Assembly: GCA_041688015.1 (NCBI GenBank)
Contig: JBDNIY010000009.1
Span: 124,001-188,000 of the forward strand
DNA length: 64,000 nucleotides
Direction of reading: 5' to 3'
Source of the DNA: Parvibaculum sp041688015
GTDB lineage: Bacteria; Pseudomonadota; Alphaproteobacteria; Parvibaculales; Parvibaculaceae
In this document: one piece after another, positions 19,216 through 27,953 of the stretch
Numbering within the stretch: position 1 is the stretch's first letter
How the letters are laid out: every line of letters starts with the position of its first letter
Program-made: the position numbers and the translations under genes
Notes under the pieces: model-generated
What the model saw: the letters and a program-made list of their open reading frames with translations, nothing else
Told to the model about the DNA's origin: nothing
Databases searched by the model: none

Positions 19216-20375
19216 CGTTTTGGGCCATAGGCTTTCAGCATGCCTGCCGCGATGCGCTCCTGCATCATCTCGCTGGAGCCATCGGTGAAACTTGCTATCT
19301 TCGCGGCTGCCAAATGCCGTCCAAGTCCATATTCGACGCGTAGGCCTGCCGCGCCCATCGCTTGAATGCAGGCGGCCACGCCGTTCAATGTCACGCGCCC
19401 AGCAAAGCTCTTGGCTTGGGCTGCCGCCATCACAGCATCCTCGCCACGGTCAATCAGCAGGCCAGCGTCGCGCGTCAGCGCCTGCAACGCGCTGAGGTCA
19501 GTTGCCACTTCGGCCCGCGACCACGCCAGACCCTGATGTTTGATAAGCGGTTTGCCGAAGGCCTCGCGTGTCGCGCCATAGACAAGTGCCGTCTCAAGGC
19601 TTGCCGCTAACAGGCCTGCGCACATCGCCGCCACATAGACGCGTGCGCCGTTGACGCTTTGCATGGCGAGTTTGAACGCCTCGCCCGGTGCCGCCAGCAT
19701 GTCCTCGTCGCTGGCAAAATAATCGTTAAGCTGAAACCCGCCCGTCCCAATCGCGCGCCCGCCGATCAGATCGTAGGGTGCATCACGCGTGAAGCCGTCC
19801 TTGCGCGCATCCACTAGAAAGCAAGCAATGCCTTTCCAGCCCGCCGCCGCATCTGTCTGCACATAGGTCACAAACAGATCGGCAATGGTGGCATTGGTGA
19901 TCCAGCCTTTCGCGCCATTAAGGCGCCAGCCGCCATTGCTTTTCGTGGCGCTCGTTTTGATGCCAGCAAAGTCGCTGCCCGCATTGGGTTCGCTTAATGC
20001 TGTTGCGCCGAACAGCTCGCCGCGTGTGAGCTTGGGCACAAGCCCTTCCAGATGCGCCCGCGTTGGGCTTTGCGACAGCCGTGCCGCGACATTCTGCGTG
20101 TTCACCATGGCGAAGGTGAAGCCCATGTCGATCCGCGATAGTGCTTCGGCAATGGCGAGCTTCACCAGATAGCGATGCCCCGACCCGCCGAGCGAATGCG
20201 GCACCTCAATGCGCAGTAGGCCAGCATGAGCCGCCGCCTTGAGGGCATCAACAGGGCTTGCGCCTGCTTCCCATTGGTTGGCCCCTTGCGCCATTATGTC
20301 GCTGCCGAATTCGCGCGCGCGGCGCAGCAAAAGGCGTTCATCATCATTGAGATAGGTGTCGAGAAAGTCACTCAT
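19212..20375 (-). CDS. Acyl-CoA dehydrogenase with an altered active-site position
   Basis: 387 residues with normal three-domain layout (GATALSEPNAGSDFAG, NGAKGWITNA, C-terminal MQERIAAGML). At the usual catalytic Glu the sequence reads FTDGSSEMMQ, that is Asp in place of Glu. The alternative helix-G base is also not Glu (NGARVYVA). It may use the Asp, have a shifted substrate range, or have lost dehydrogenase activity. Lone gene, convergent with the hydrolase cluster. Confidence 0.85.
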   Translation of the reverse strand: MSDFLDTYLNDDERLLLRRAREFGSDIMAQGANQWEAGASPVDALKAAAHAGLLRIEVPHSLGGSGHRYLVKLAIAEALSRIDMGFTFAMVNTQNVAARLSQSPTRAHLEGLVPKLTRGELFGATALSEPNAGSDFAGIKTSATKSNGGWRLNGAKGWITNATIADLFVTYVQTDAAAGWKGIACFLVDARKDGFTRDAPYDLIGGRAIGTGGFQLNDYFASDEDMLAAPGEAFKLAMQSVNGARVYVAAMCAGLLAASLETALVYGATREAFGKPLIKHQGLAWSRAEVATDLSALQALTRDAGLLIDRGEDAVMAAAQAKSFAGRVTLNGVAACIQAMGAAGLRVEYGLGRHLAAAKIASFTDGSSEMMQERIAAGMLKAYGPKR

Positions 20376-20430
20376 CTTGGCGCTCCCAATGCTCTTCCCT
20401 CATTCTGGCCGAAGGGCTATTCTATCTATC

Positions 20431-20691
20431 ATGCTTGCGATTGACCCCTACCAGCCTTTGCTTTTCAGCGAAAACGATCCCGACCGCGTCGTCAAGGAAA
20501 AGGCCCTCCGTGCCATGAGCACCGAGGACCTCGTTACGCTTTACAAGCATACTCGCGTCGAAGCCCATGCAGCCCGCGAGGCCCAAGACATGGAAACGCT
20601 CTATCCGTTGGTGCGCAGCATGAAGACCATCCAGCGCATCACCAGCAAACGCGGCCTCATCATCCGCGCCCGCCAATTGCTGGAAAGCTAG
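20431..20691 (+). CDS. Small conserved-looking hypothetical protein
   Basis: 86 residues from ATG 20431. Mostly helical and charged, with no signal peptide or membrane segment. No family recognised. It lies between two minus-strand genes with only 10 bp to the next stop. Kept because its codon usage looks coding and no better frame covers the gap. Confidence 0.5.
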   Translation: MLAIDPYQPLLFSENDPDRVVKEKALRAMSTEDLVTLYKHTRVEAHAAREAQDMETLYPLVRSMKTIQRITSKRGLIIRARQLLES

Positions 20692-20701
20692 GTCCGTCAC
20701 C

Positions 20702-21622
20702 TCAAACGCCCAACCCCGGCGCCACCATCGCTTCTAGGTGCCTGCGCATTTCATCGGGAATAGCGATCGCTTTGCGGGCCTCAAGATCAAGCGTAATCGC
20801 CACAGCTTCCGCCGTCGCCACCGCCTTGCCGGTTTCCAGATCAAACAACCAATGCCCCCAGATATAGGTCTTGGGCCCAACACTCTTCAGTCCGCTCCTG
20901 AGCGTCAACACGTCGCCCGCGCGTGGATAGGCATGATAGTGAAAACGATATTCCAGCGCGGCCCCGCCAACCTTGTCATTTTTTGAGCGGTCATCGCCGC
21001 GCGTCATGCCGAGCAGGTTGGGAATAGCATCCGACACAATCCCCATAAAATGGCGTGGCAACAAATAACCCTGCCCGTCACATTGTGCGTTCAATACTTC
21101 GCCCTGCCATATGAAGACAAGTTTCATGGCTTCAGCTTCGGCCAGCATCGGGACGGCGCGCGGCGCATAGATTTCTAGCCCGCGCGGGCTTCCGTGTGCG
21201 GGCAGATCGATGATCAGCCCGTTCGCCGCCGCCTTGGCGCGCGCAGGTAGCGGCTTTGCGTCGTGATTGTCGAGATCGAGCAACTCAACATCGACGGCAA
21301 ATGTCGCCGCCACTTCGTTCGACACCGTGTTGTACATTTCAAGATAGACGCGCAAGCCGAAGTCGTGGACCTCCAGTACACCCGCGCGCATCGTGGTCGG
21401 CGCACCGGGGCGTTGTTCACGCAAAAACCGCACATGATGATCGCGTGCGCTTAGACGCGCATTTTCCGCATCAATGAAGCGCGGCCCCAGCCCCAGCCGC
21501 AGCGCCAGCGCCGCCAGTCCATGTGTCGCCTGCTCCAGATAGAACTGCACATTCATGTGCCCCATCTGGTCAGCCTGCCAAGTTTGCACGCTTGAGCGTG
21601 CAACATCGATCATCTCAGCCAT
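20702..21622 (-). CDS. Double-hotdog acyl-CoA thioesterase-like protein
   Basis: 306 residues with two 4HBT-type hotdog halves. The first keeps the D-Q-M-GHMNVQFYL active-site helix. The second, at about 160-306, has the pattern degraded (CDGQGYLLPRHFM). The C-terminus IAIPDEMRRHLEA is typical of 4HBT proteins. Hydrolysis of an acyl-CoA is the family function. Paralogue of the next gene upstream (21656-22555), same strand. Confidence 0.75.
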   Translation of the reverse strand: MAEMIDVARSSVQTWQADQMGHMNVQFYLEQATHGLAALALRLGLGPRFIDAENARLSARDHHVRFLREQRPGAPTTMRAGVLEVHDFGLRVYLEMYNTVSNEVAATFAVDVELLDLDNHDAKPLPARAKAAANGLIIDLPAHGSPRGLEIYAPRAVPMLAEAEAMKLVFIWQGEVLNAQCDGQGYLLPRHFMGIVSDAIPNLLGMTRGDDRSKNDKVGGAALEYRFHYHAYPRAGDVLTLRSGLKSVGPKTYIWGHWLFDLETGKAVATAEAVAITLDLEARKAIAIPDEMRRHLEAMVAPGLGV

Positions 21623-21655
21623 TCCGTCCTCAAATACAACTACAGTTTAAAAAAA

Positions 21656-22555
21656 TCAGGTCAGGCGCGCGTCAAACCGGTCCGCCACTTGGCGCGGTAT
21701 GGCGACAGCCTTGCGTGTTTCCTTGTCAAACAGCAAGCCCAGTCCTTCCGCCGCGCACACAGGTTCATTTGTCTCCGCATTAAACAGCCAGTGGCGATAG
21801 CGCAGCGTCTTGCCCGCGACTTCCACAAGCCCCGTGCGCACAAAAAGCGTGTCGCCCGCGTTCAACTCACGAAAATAGACAAGCCGCATTTCCACCGTCG
21901 CCGTGGCCAGGTTTATGGCTGCTTGCTCATGGCGTCCAAGCCCTGCTGCGGCCCACATATGCCCTTGAGAATCTGAAAAACGCGACATGATAAAGCGCGC
22001 ATTCATATGCCCGTTCGTATCGCATTCCCACGGGTTCACTGCCGAGCGATTGCTTTCAAACATGCCCGCCGCGTCGGCCCGCGTGAGCGATACGTCACGG
22101 TCGATTGCCTCCGGCCAGATGCCGCGCGGGCACGCATAGTCGGGCAGCTCGATCATAAGCGTCGCCGCTTTTTCATGCGTCTCCGTGGGCCATGGCGCAA
22201 GCCGTCGTGTCTGGAGGTCGAGCGCCCCCGTGGTGACGACAAAAGTCGCCGCCAGCCGGTCGCTCAACACCTCGCGCATCTCTTGATATTTGATGAGCGT
22301 GCGGTCTTTGATTTCGACAACGCCGCCGCGCACCACAACAAGGTCACTGGCCCGTAACTCCCGATGAAAGCGGATGTGGTGTTCGAGCGCCACATAGCCG
22401 TGCCCGCTCGTCTCTTGTTCCGAGGCTGACAAGCCCAGCGCATTGCGCAAGTGAAAGGAAGCATCCGACGTCTTGGAAATATAGTGCTGAATGTTCATAT
22501 GGCCCATCTCGTCGCATTCTTGCAGTGAGACATAGCCACGATAGACGTCGATCAT
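21656..22555 (-). CDS. Double-hotdog acyl-CoA thioesterase-like protein
   Basis: 299 residues, two hotdog halves, both with intact helix motifs: CDEMGHMNIQHYI near the N-terminus and CDTNGHMNARFIM near residue 180. This is the better-preserved of the tandem pair. Its start overlaps the stop of the esterase gene upstream by 4 bp (ATGA), so the esterase and this protein are probably made together. Substrate unknown; acyl-CoA or acyl-ester turnover is likely from context. Confidence 0.78.
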   Translation of the reverse strand: MIDVYRGYVSLQECDEMGHMNIQHYISKTSDASFHLRNALGLSASEQETSGHGYVALEHHIRFHRELRASDLVVVRGGVVEIKDRTLIKYQEMREVLSDRLAATFVVTTGALDLQTRRLAPWPTETHEKAATLMIELPDYACPRGIWPEAIDRDVSLTRADAAGMFESNRSAVNPWECDTNGHMNARFIMSRFSDSQGHMWAAAGLGRHEQAAINLATATVEMRLVYFRELNAGDTLFVRTGLVEVAGKTLRYRHWLFNAETNEPVCAAEGLGLLFDKETRKAVAIPRQVADRFDARLT

Positions 22556-23529
22556 GCTGGCGTCTGGCCGATGCAGCGCGCGAGAAACGCATCGATATTG
22601 GTATTGGCCGATGCGCCGATTGCGCCGGGAAAAGCAATGAAGCCATGCGCCCCGCCGGGATAAACACCAAGCTCGCCCTGATTGCCCGCCGCGATCCAGC
22701 GCGCATACATAAAGAATGAATCATCCATCAGTGCGTCGCGTGTACCGACCGTAAAGAGCGCAGGTGGCATGTCATGCAATCGCGCAAAGAGCGGTGAAAT
22801 ATCCGGGTCACGGCGATCTTCGCCATTAGGCAAAAACGCATCGCCGAATTTTTCGATGTCTACTGTGCGCAAAATCAGCTGTTCATCACCGAACTGGCGC
22901 TGGCTTGGCGTCATCGCCATATCGAACGCCCCGAACACAAGGTTCGCGCCTTTAAAGCCTGTATAGCCGTGCTTGTCGCGCATACGCAGCAGCGTCACAG
23001 CCGATAGATGCCCACCCGCGCTTTCACCGCCGATGGTGAGCGCCTCTGTGCCAAATTCCGCCTTGGCGTGTTTGACGAGCCACACGGCCGCGTCTTCACA
23101 ATCATCAGGTCCGGCAGGGTAGGGGTCTTCGGGCGCGAGGCGATATTGCACACTGACACAGGCCATGCCCGTGTTCTTGACGATGCGTTCAAGCAGCGGG
23201 TCCTGCTGGTCAAAACTGCCCAGCACCCAGCCGCCGCCATGAATATGCAGATAAACGCCGGTTGGTTTTTCCGGCGCGATAATGCGCAGCGGAATCTTGT
23301 GGCCGCCCTTGCCGGTTATCTCAATATTGCGCGCGTTAGGTGAATAGATCGGGGCAGGGAAGGGCCCGTCGCCGCGGGCTCGCCCGTCGCGCGCCGCCCG
23401 TGCGCCCGTGTCCCACCATTCCGGCGCATCGGCAATCATCTTGATGATGGCGTCGTTGACCGCTTTTGTTTCAGCCGAAATGGCGTCCGCGCGATAAAGC
23501 GCGGGGTCGAACGGGTTTGATTTGGTCAT
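22552..23529 (-). CDS. Hormone-sensitive-lipase-type alpha/beta hydrolase
   Basis: 325 residues from ATG 23529 (GGGAG ribosome site); the TTG at 23544 is not needed. The HSL-family oxyanion motif HGGGW is followed by VLGSFDQQ, the nucleophile by GESAGG, and the His by PGGAHGF. Esterase acting on short or medium acyl esters. First gene of a likely three-gene unit with the two double-hotdog proteins. Confidence 0.88.
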   Translation of the reverse strand: MTKSNPFDPALYRADAISAETKAVNDAIIKMIADAPEWWDTGARAARDGRARGDGPFPAPIYSPNARNIEITGKGGHKIPLRIIAPEKPTGVYLHIHGGGWVLGSFDQQDPLLERIVKNTGMACVSVQYRLAPEDPYPAGPDDCEDAAVWLVKHAKAEFGTEALTIGGESAGGHLSAVTLLRMRDKHGYTGFKGANLVFGAFDMAMTPSQRQFGDEQLILRTVDIEKFGDAFLPNGEDRRDPDISPLFARLHDMPPALFTVGTRDALMDDSFFMYARWIAAGNQGELGVYPGGAHGFIAFPGAIGASANTNIDAFLARCIGQTPA

Positions 23530-23604
23530 CACGGCGTCTCCCAATATGTTTTGCGGCAGATTAGACCGGATTTTGCCGCCGCCGTCTAATATCGGTTTAG
23601 CGTT

Positions 23605-24225
23605 TCAAACCGCCGCTGCGTAAGGCGGCGCGGGATCATATTGCATGCCGCGTTGCGTCAACCGCGCGTGGTCCTCGCCATGCATCTGGCCCACCAGCCA
23701 CAGCGCCATGTCGATGCCCGCCGACACGCCCGCCGCTGTCACCACATTGCCATCGCGGACATAGCGCACGTGCTCCAACACTTCCGATGCCTCGCCGCGC
23801 GCTCTGAGCGTCTCGATAAAACCCCAATGCGTGGTGACGCGCTTGCCCTTGGCAGGACCAGCGGCGGTGAGGATCAGCGAGCCAGTGCACACGCTCGTCA
23901 CCCATTCGCAGGTCGTAGCCACCTTGGCGACCCAGTCGAGCATGGCTTTGTTCTCCACCTCGCGCCGCGTGCCTTGCCCACCGGGGATCAACAGCACGTC
24001 GAGTTTCGGCGCATCAGCCATCGAACAATGGGCTTCCACGCGCATGTTTTTGGCGCAGGTCACCGTCTTGCCGCCTTGCGAGATCAGCAACACCTTGTCG
24101 GGGCGCTTGTCCTTGGTGTGCGCAAACATTTCGTTCGACATGGTGAAGACCTCATAAGGCCCGACAAAATCAAGTTCTTCTGCATCATCAAAAATCAAAA
24201 TGCCGATCGTGCGTTCATGCGTCAT
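23605..24225 (-). CDS. DJ-1/PfpI family protein
   Basis: 206 residues from ATG 24225 with AGGAG just upstream. A single DJ-1/PfpI domain: ILIFDDAEELDFVGPYEVF start, the LLIPGGQGTR strand and the nucleophile Cys in WVTSVCTGSLIL, followed by TTHW. This branch resembles the isonitrile hydratase/GlxA-type domain rather than Parkinsonism DJ-1. Overlaps the stop of the GlxA-like regulator gene by 11 bp, so the two are co-transcribed; the regulator has the same domain at its N-terminus. Confidence 0.85.
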   Translation of the reverse strand: MTHERTIGILIFDDAEELDFVGPYEVFTMSNEMFAHTKDKRPDKVLLISQGGKTVTCAKNMRVEAHCSMADAPKLDVLLIPGGQGTRREVENKAMLDWVAKVATTCEWVTSVCTGSLILTAAGPAKGKRVTTHWGFIETLRARGEASEVLEHVRYVRDGNVVTAAGVSAGIDMALWLVGQMHGEDHARLTQRGMQYDPAPPYAAAV

Positions 24226-25252
24226 GAGACATCTCCTGAAGAAGCGGGATGGTGATGGGGCGGCGTGCGGTTTGAAAGCGCTCACGGTAGCGATTAGGTG
24301 TCACGCCGAGATGGCGCAGGAAGGCGCGCCGCATCCGTTCGGCAACGCCAAAGCCAGCGTCGCGCGCAATCTGATCCAGCGGCAGCCGCGTGTCATTGAG
24401 GCGTCGCCGGGCTTCGTCGAGCCGCGCGCGCTCCACAAATAACGCTGGCGTCATCGTTACTTTTTCCACAAACCGCCGCGCAAAGGTGCGCTCGCTCATG
24501 CGCGCCACGCTGGCCAGATGCGGCACGGTGAGGTCGGCGCGTGGGTTCTCGATGATATAGCTGCACACAAGGGCGATGCGTTCATCGTCCACGGCTTGGG
24601 CGGCAAGCTGCGCTGAAAATTGTGATTGCCCGCCCGGTCGCATCAGATACATCACATGCTGACGCGCAATGGACAGTGCCATCTCCCGGCCCAAATCAAG
24701 TTCGATCAACGCCAGCGCGAGGTCCATGCCCGTCGTCACACCCGCCGATGTCCAGATGTTTCCGTCGCGCAGAAAAATAGCATCATCATCGACGATGACA
24801 GCGGGGTAATCCCGCTTCAGCCGTGCTGCAAAAGCCCAATGCGTCGTCGCCCGCTTGCCGTCGAGCAATCCAGCTGCCGCCAGCAAAATCGCACCGGTGC
24901 AAATCGACACGGTGCGCGCTGCACGGACCGAGGCCCGGTAGATGAAGGCAAGCAGCTTTGCGTCTTTTTCTCTGGCTCGACTGCCCGCGCCACCCGACAC
25001 CATGAATGTGTCCACGCCCGCCAAATCATCATCTGAAATTTCGTCGATCGCCCGCGTCGCAAAAAGCGTCAGCCCGGACGTCGTCGTCATCGGCCCGGCG
25101 CGTGGTGCCACCAGCTCCACCACATAGGCAGGCTTGCCTTCTGGCGTCAGCGCGGAGGCCAAAACTTCCAGCGGCCCGACAATGTCGAGGATCTGCGCGG
25201 CATCATAGCCAAGCATCATCACGCGCCGAGGCGGGGAGGCATCTTGTGTCAT
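24215..25252 (-). CDS. GlxA-family AraC-type transcriptional regulator
   Basis: 345 residues. The N-terminal DJ-1/PfpI-like domain (about 10-190) has the Cys in VSICTGAILLAAAG. The C-terminal AraC double helix-turn-helix (about 235-340) contains MSERTFARRFVEK and the second helix FGVAERMRRAF-RHLGVTPNRYR. Such proteins sense small metabolites and activate nearby catabolic genes. The co-transcribed DJ-1 gene is the obvious target or partner; ligand unknown. Confidence 0.88.
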   Translation of the reverse strand: MTQDASPPRRVMMLGYDAAQILDIVGPLEVLASALTPEGKPAYVVELVAPRAGPMTTTSGLTLFATRAIDEISDDDLAGVDTFMVSGGAGSRAREKDAKLLAFIYRASVRAARTVSICTGAILLAAAGLLDGKRATTHWAFAARLKRDYPAVIVDDDAIFLRDGNIWTSAGVTTGMDLALALIELDLGREMALSIARQHVMYLMRPGGQSQFSAQLAAQAVDDERIALVCSYIIENPRADLTVPHLASVARMSERTFARRFVEKVTMTPALFVERARLDEARRRLNDTRLPLDQIARDAGFGVAERMRRAFLRHLGVTPNRYRERFQTARRPITIPLLQEMSHDA

Positions 25253-25342
25253 GCCCTGAGATTAGCCCGCCAGCAGCAGTGCGCCATTGGCAATCAATAG
25301 GCCTTGCAATCGCTTGTTCATCTCATCCCCAGATATGAAAAA

Positions 25343-25368
25343 GGCGGGAGTGTCTCTCCCGCCTTTTT
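25343..25368 (-). terminator. Bidirectional rho-independent terminator
   Basis: Perfect 8-bp stem GGCGGGAG/CTCCCGCC (25343-25350 with 25356-25363), 5-nt loop, five A before and five T after, so it works on either strand. It lies at the 3' end of the MaoC gene transcribed on the minus strand. Confidence 0.85.
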
Positions 25369-26225
25369 CATGCTTTCAAAGTGCACTTGCCGTTATTGAT
25401 GACCACCACATCGCGTTCTTTCACGCGGGCGCGGAACGACGCGATATTGCCGTCCTTCCAGATATCGACCGCAATCGTCTCGCCGGGAAATACGGGCGAC
25501 GAAAACCGCACATCAAAGCCGGTGATCTTCGTCGGGTCATAGTTGCAAACCGCCGACGAAATAAGCGCTCGGCAGCAAGAGCCATAAGTGCAGAGCCCAT
25601 GCAGGATCGGGCGCGGAAAGCCCGCCGCCTTAGCAATCTCTGGGTCTGCGTGCAGCGGATTGCGGTCGCCTGACAGGCGATAAATCAAAGCCTGATCGGG
25701 CCGCGTATTAACCTCCACCGTCGTGTCGGGCTTGCGCTCCGGCATGGTGTGGGGTACTGGCGCGCCTTCGCGCGGGCCACCAAAGCCGCCATCGCCGCGC
25801 GCAAATGTCGTGCCCTGCATGGTGCAGAGCTTGTCGCCGGTTTTCTTGTCGGTGATATTCGTCTCCGAAACGAGGATCGCGCCTTTATCCGCGCCCTTGT
25901 CCCAGACGCCAACGACATGGCTGTCCACGCTGATCGTGGTGGCGATGGGCAGCGGCTTGTGCAGCGTCAGCTTTTGTTCGCCATGCACCACCATCAGATA
26001 ATTGATGCCGCTATCGCGCATCCCGCCCGCGCCCCAGGCGATCACGCTCGCCATGGTCGGCACGGTGACAAGGCCCTTTTCATAAACGAAAGGCAGTTCC
26101 TTGGTGTTCATCGGGTCACGCCCAAAGCCGATCCCCAGCGCATAAAGCATCGTCTCGCGGTCGGTATAGGTAAATTCCTGCCCCGACGATTTCGACGCCA
26201 TCAGTTTTTCGTAATCAATCGCCAT
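25368..26225 (-). CDS. MaoC-type enoyl-CoA hydratase 2
   Basis: 285 residues from ATG 26225 (AGGGAGG ribosome site). Double hotdog fold; the hydratase-2 motif LSGDRNPLHADPEIAKAAGF lies at about residues 190-210 with the catalytic Asp and His. The N-terminal half lacks it and should be structural. Hydrates trans-2-enoyl-CoA to the (R)-3-hydroxy form, as in the peroxisomal multifunctional enzyme. The R-product could feed polyhydroxyalkanoate or be epimerised; no polymerase gene is in the window. Confidence 0.88.
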   Translation of the reverse strand: MAIDYEKLMASKSSGQEFTYTDRETMLYALGIGFGRDPMNTKELPFVYEKGLVTVPTMASVIAWGAGGMRDSGINYLMVVHGEQKLTLHKPLPIATTISVDSHVVGVWDKGADKGAILVSETNITDKKTGDKLCTMQGTTFARGDGGFGGPREGAPVPHTMPERKPDTTVEVNTRPDQALIYRLSGDRNPLHADPEIAKAAGFPRPILHGLCTYGSCCRALISSAVCNYDPTKITGFDVRFSSPVFPGETIAVDIWKDGNIASFRARVKERDVVVINNGKCTLKA

Positions 26226-26259
26226 TGCGGCCTCCCTGAATTTTGTTTTCAATTTTTAG

Positions 26260-26294
26260 ATCGCCTTCACTCGATCAAGTCGGGTGAAGGCGAT
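26260..26294. other. Perfect stem-loop between GFA and MaoC genes
   Basis: 11-bp perfect inverted repeat (ATCGCCTTCAC / GTGAAGGCGAT) with a 13-nt loop and no T-run in the direction of transcription. May protect or divide the transcript; too little to call a terminator. Confidence 0.5.
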
Positions 26295-26312
26295 GAGAGA
26301 AGGGCTTCGCCC

Positions 26313-26723
26313 TCACATCCCCTTGGGCATCTGCGGCAATCCCTCGGTCATATGCGCCCAAGGCTGTGCTGACGATGCATAGAGAATAACCCCGGGCGTG
26401 AAGCCTGCAGGCTCGTCCAGCGTGCCCGCCTTGATCACCCAGATTTGCGGGGCGGATTCGACGTCGCTCAGCACCTGCGTGCCGCAATCAGCGCAGAATT
26501 TGCGCGTCACGTTCATGCCACTGTCGCCTTTTTTGGTATAACCCTTGAGCGTGCCTTTAGTGATTTTCAGCGCGTCGCGCCCCACGATCACCAGCGAAGC
26601 CGGTTCGCCGCCCGAGACATATTGGCAATCGCGGCAATGGCAAAACGCCGAGCCCGATGGTTCGCCTGTCGCTTCATAGCGGATCGCCCCGCAAAGGCAG
26701 CCGCCTGTAAATGATGCTGTCAT
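26313..26723 (-). CDS. GFA (glutathione-dependent formaldehyde-activating-like / CENP-V) family protein
   Basis: 136 residues from ATG 26723 (GGGAGGA ribosome site). Zinc ligands typical of the family: GGCLCGAIRYEA at the N-terminus, CHCRDCQ in the middle and FCADCGTQ near residue 80. Most family members have no proven activity; formaldehyde-glutathione adduct formation is not implied by sequence alone. Same strand as the MaoC and thioesterase genes. Confidence 0.88.
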   Translation of the reverse strand: MTASFTGGCLCGAIRYEATGEPSGSAFCHCRDCQYVSGGEPASLVIVGRDALKITKGTLKGYTKKGDSGMNVTRKFCADCGTQVLSDVESAPQIWVIKAGTLDEPAGFTPGVILYASSAQPWAHMTEGLPQMPKGM

Positions 26724-26769
26724 GTGTTTGTCCTCCCTGAGTTCTTTGAGAGGAAGCCTAGTGCGTGGG

Positions 26770-27240
26770 CTAGCGCTCGCCAAGCACCTTCCACAGGCTT
26801 GTTGCCGTCATCACCGGCTCACCGCCAACCGTGAAGACGGCAGAGACAAACATCACGGCGCGTGTTTTCTTTTCCACCTTCGTGCGGATCTCAATAATGT
26901 CACCACGCTGCGCATCGCCGAGGAAACTCGCCTGCAAACTCATGGTGACGCAGGGTTTGCCGCCCGATCCGCGCCAGGCAGCGCCGCCAAGAAACGCATC
27001 GGCAAAGGTCATCATCATGCCCTCATGCACGCTGCCATCAGCGCGTAGGTGCCGCTCATCGGCAATAAAAGCTGCCACACGGGCGCCGTCTGCCTCTTCA
27101 CGCTCAAATAGCGGCCCCATCAGCGCTTCAAACGGATCATGCAGTTCCTGCGCGGTAAAACCTTGAGGAGCGTCCACCTCGACAGGCGAGGGGATGGCGG
27201 TGCGCGTGCGGGGCGCGCTGCCCGTCTCGCCCTCGGTCAT
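26770..27240 (-). CDS. PaaI-type hotdog thioesterase
   Basis: 156 residues, single hotdog domain with the G-S-V-H-E-G-M-M-M-T-F-A-D helix, in which the helix-start residues and acidic position match PaaI/YdiI-like thioesterases. Hydrolyses acyl- or aryl-CoA. Start overlaps the stop of a second paralogue (27237-27662) by 4 bp, so both subunits may be made together and could form a hetero-oligomer. Confidence 0.8.
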   Translation of the reverse strand: MTEGETGSAPRTRTAIPSPVEVDAPQGFTAQELHDPFEALMGPLFEREEADGARVAAFIADERHLRADGSVHEGMMMTFADAFLGGAAWRGSGGKPCVTMSLQASFLGDAQRGDIIEIRTKVEKKTRAVMFVSAVFTVGGEPVMTATSLWKVLGER

Positions 27241-27662
27241 CGCTCAGTCACCTTCACCGCATAGACCCCCGTTGCCGTCATCAACACACGTTTGCCAACG
27301 GTGAGCGTGCCGGACATGAAGAGAACGCTGCGTGTCGCACGCGTAATGGTGGTGCGCCCCTCGACCTGTTCGCCCGTTTCGCCCGCGCTGACAAAATCAC
27401 AATTGAGCGACAGCGGCCGCGCTTTTGCGCCTTCTGTCTTGGCTGCTGCGGCCATCTGGGCTGCCTCGCCCATCACAATCGCCATCAGGCCCATCATCAT
27501 GCCGCCATGCAGCCGCCCATCGCCGTTGAGGTGTTGGTCTGCAATATCGAACAGAAAAAGCGGGCCATCCGCGTCCGTTCCGCCCATCACAGGCCCGGCA
27601 AAACCGGCAAAACCCTGAGTTTGTAAGGGAGAAAAGCCGGTCGGAATGGGGCGAGGGGTCAT
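27237..27662 (-). CDS. PaaI-type hotdog thioesterase (paralogue)
   Basis: 141 residues. Helix motif D-G-R-L-H-G-G-M-M-M-G-L-M in place of the Glu-containing motif of its neighbour. The acidic residue equivalent to D in 26770-27240 is not obvious (LMAIVMGEAAQ), so this subunit may be less active. Upstream gene of a two-gene overlap. Confidence 0.75.
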   Translation of the reverse strand: MTPRPIPTGFSPLQTQGFAGFAGPVMGGTDADGPLFLFDIADQHLNGDGRLHGGMMMGLMAIVMGEAAQMAAAAKTEGAKARPLSLNCDFVSAGETGEQVEGRTTITRATRSVLFMSGTLTVGKRVLMTATGVYAVKVTER

Positions 27663-27800
27663 GCCTGTTACTCTTGAATTCGGGGGGAGGAGCTGAAGAT
27701 GCCCCTGTCTAATGCCCCAAAGCGGTGAGCGAAAGAGGCAAAACGCAGCAGATCGCTTCGCTTAGGCCCGCCCGCCTGTGCATTTTCGTTCAGGGGGGGT

Positions 27801-27940
27801 ACCATAAACGCTGCGGCAGGCGGGAGATTCCTCTTTCTAAAGCCCATCCGGGACGTTTATGGTGCGCCCAACAGCAGTCCGCCCCACCCAAGCAAGCAGC
27901 CGTAAGGCGAAGGGGGCGGGTCAGAATTTTCAAACGCTCC
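27801..27940 (+). ncRNA. Structured-RNA candidate upstream of the second thiolase
   Basis: A 10-bp perfect inverted repeat (ACCATAAACG 27801-27810 with CGTTTATGGT 27854-27863) is followed by a second stem (CCGCCCC / GGGGCGG) that encloses a GCC-GTAA-GGC tetraloop hairpin. The block ends just before the thiolase leader. No known riboswitch motif was recognised. It could be a leader element, a small RNA, or an unusual repeat. Confidence 0.35.
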
Positions 27941-27953
27941 CCGGAGGACTCCC

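Noticed and set aside
27870..27930. SRP RNA (ffs)
   Set aside because: An AGCAGCCGTAA stretch is reminiscent, but the facing GGUCAGG strand and GGAA loop of SRP RNA are missing.
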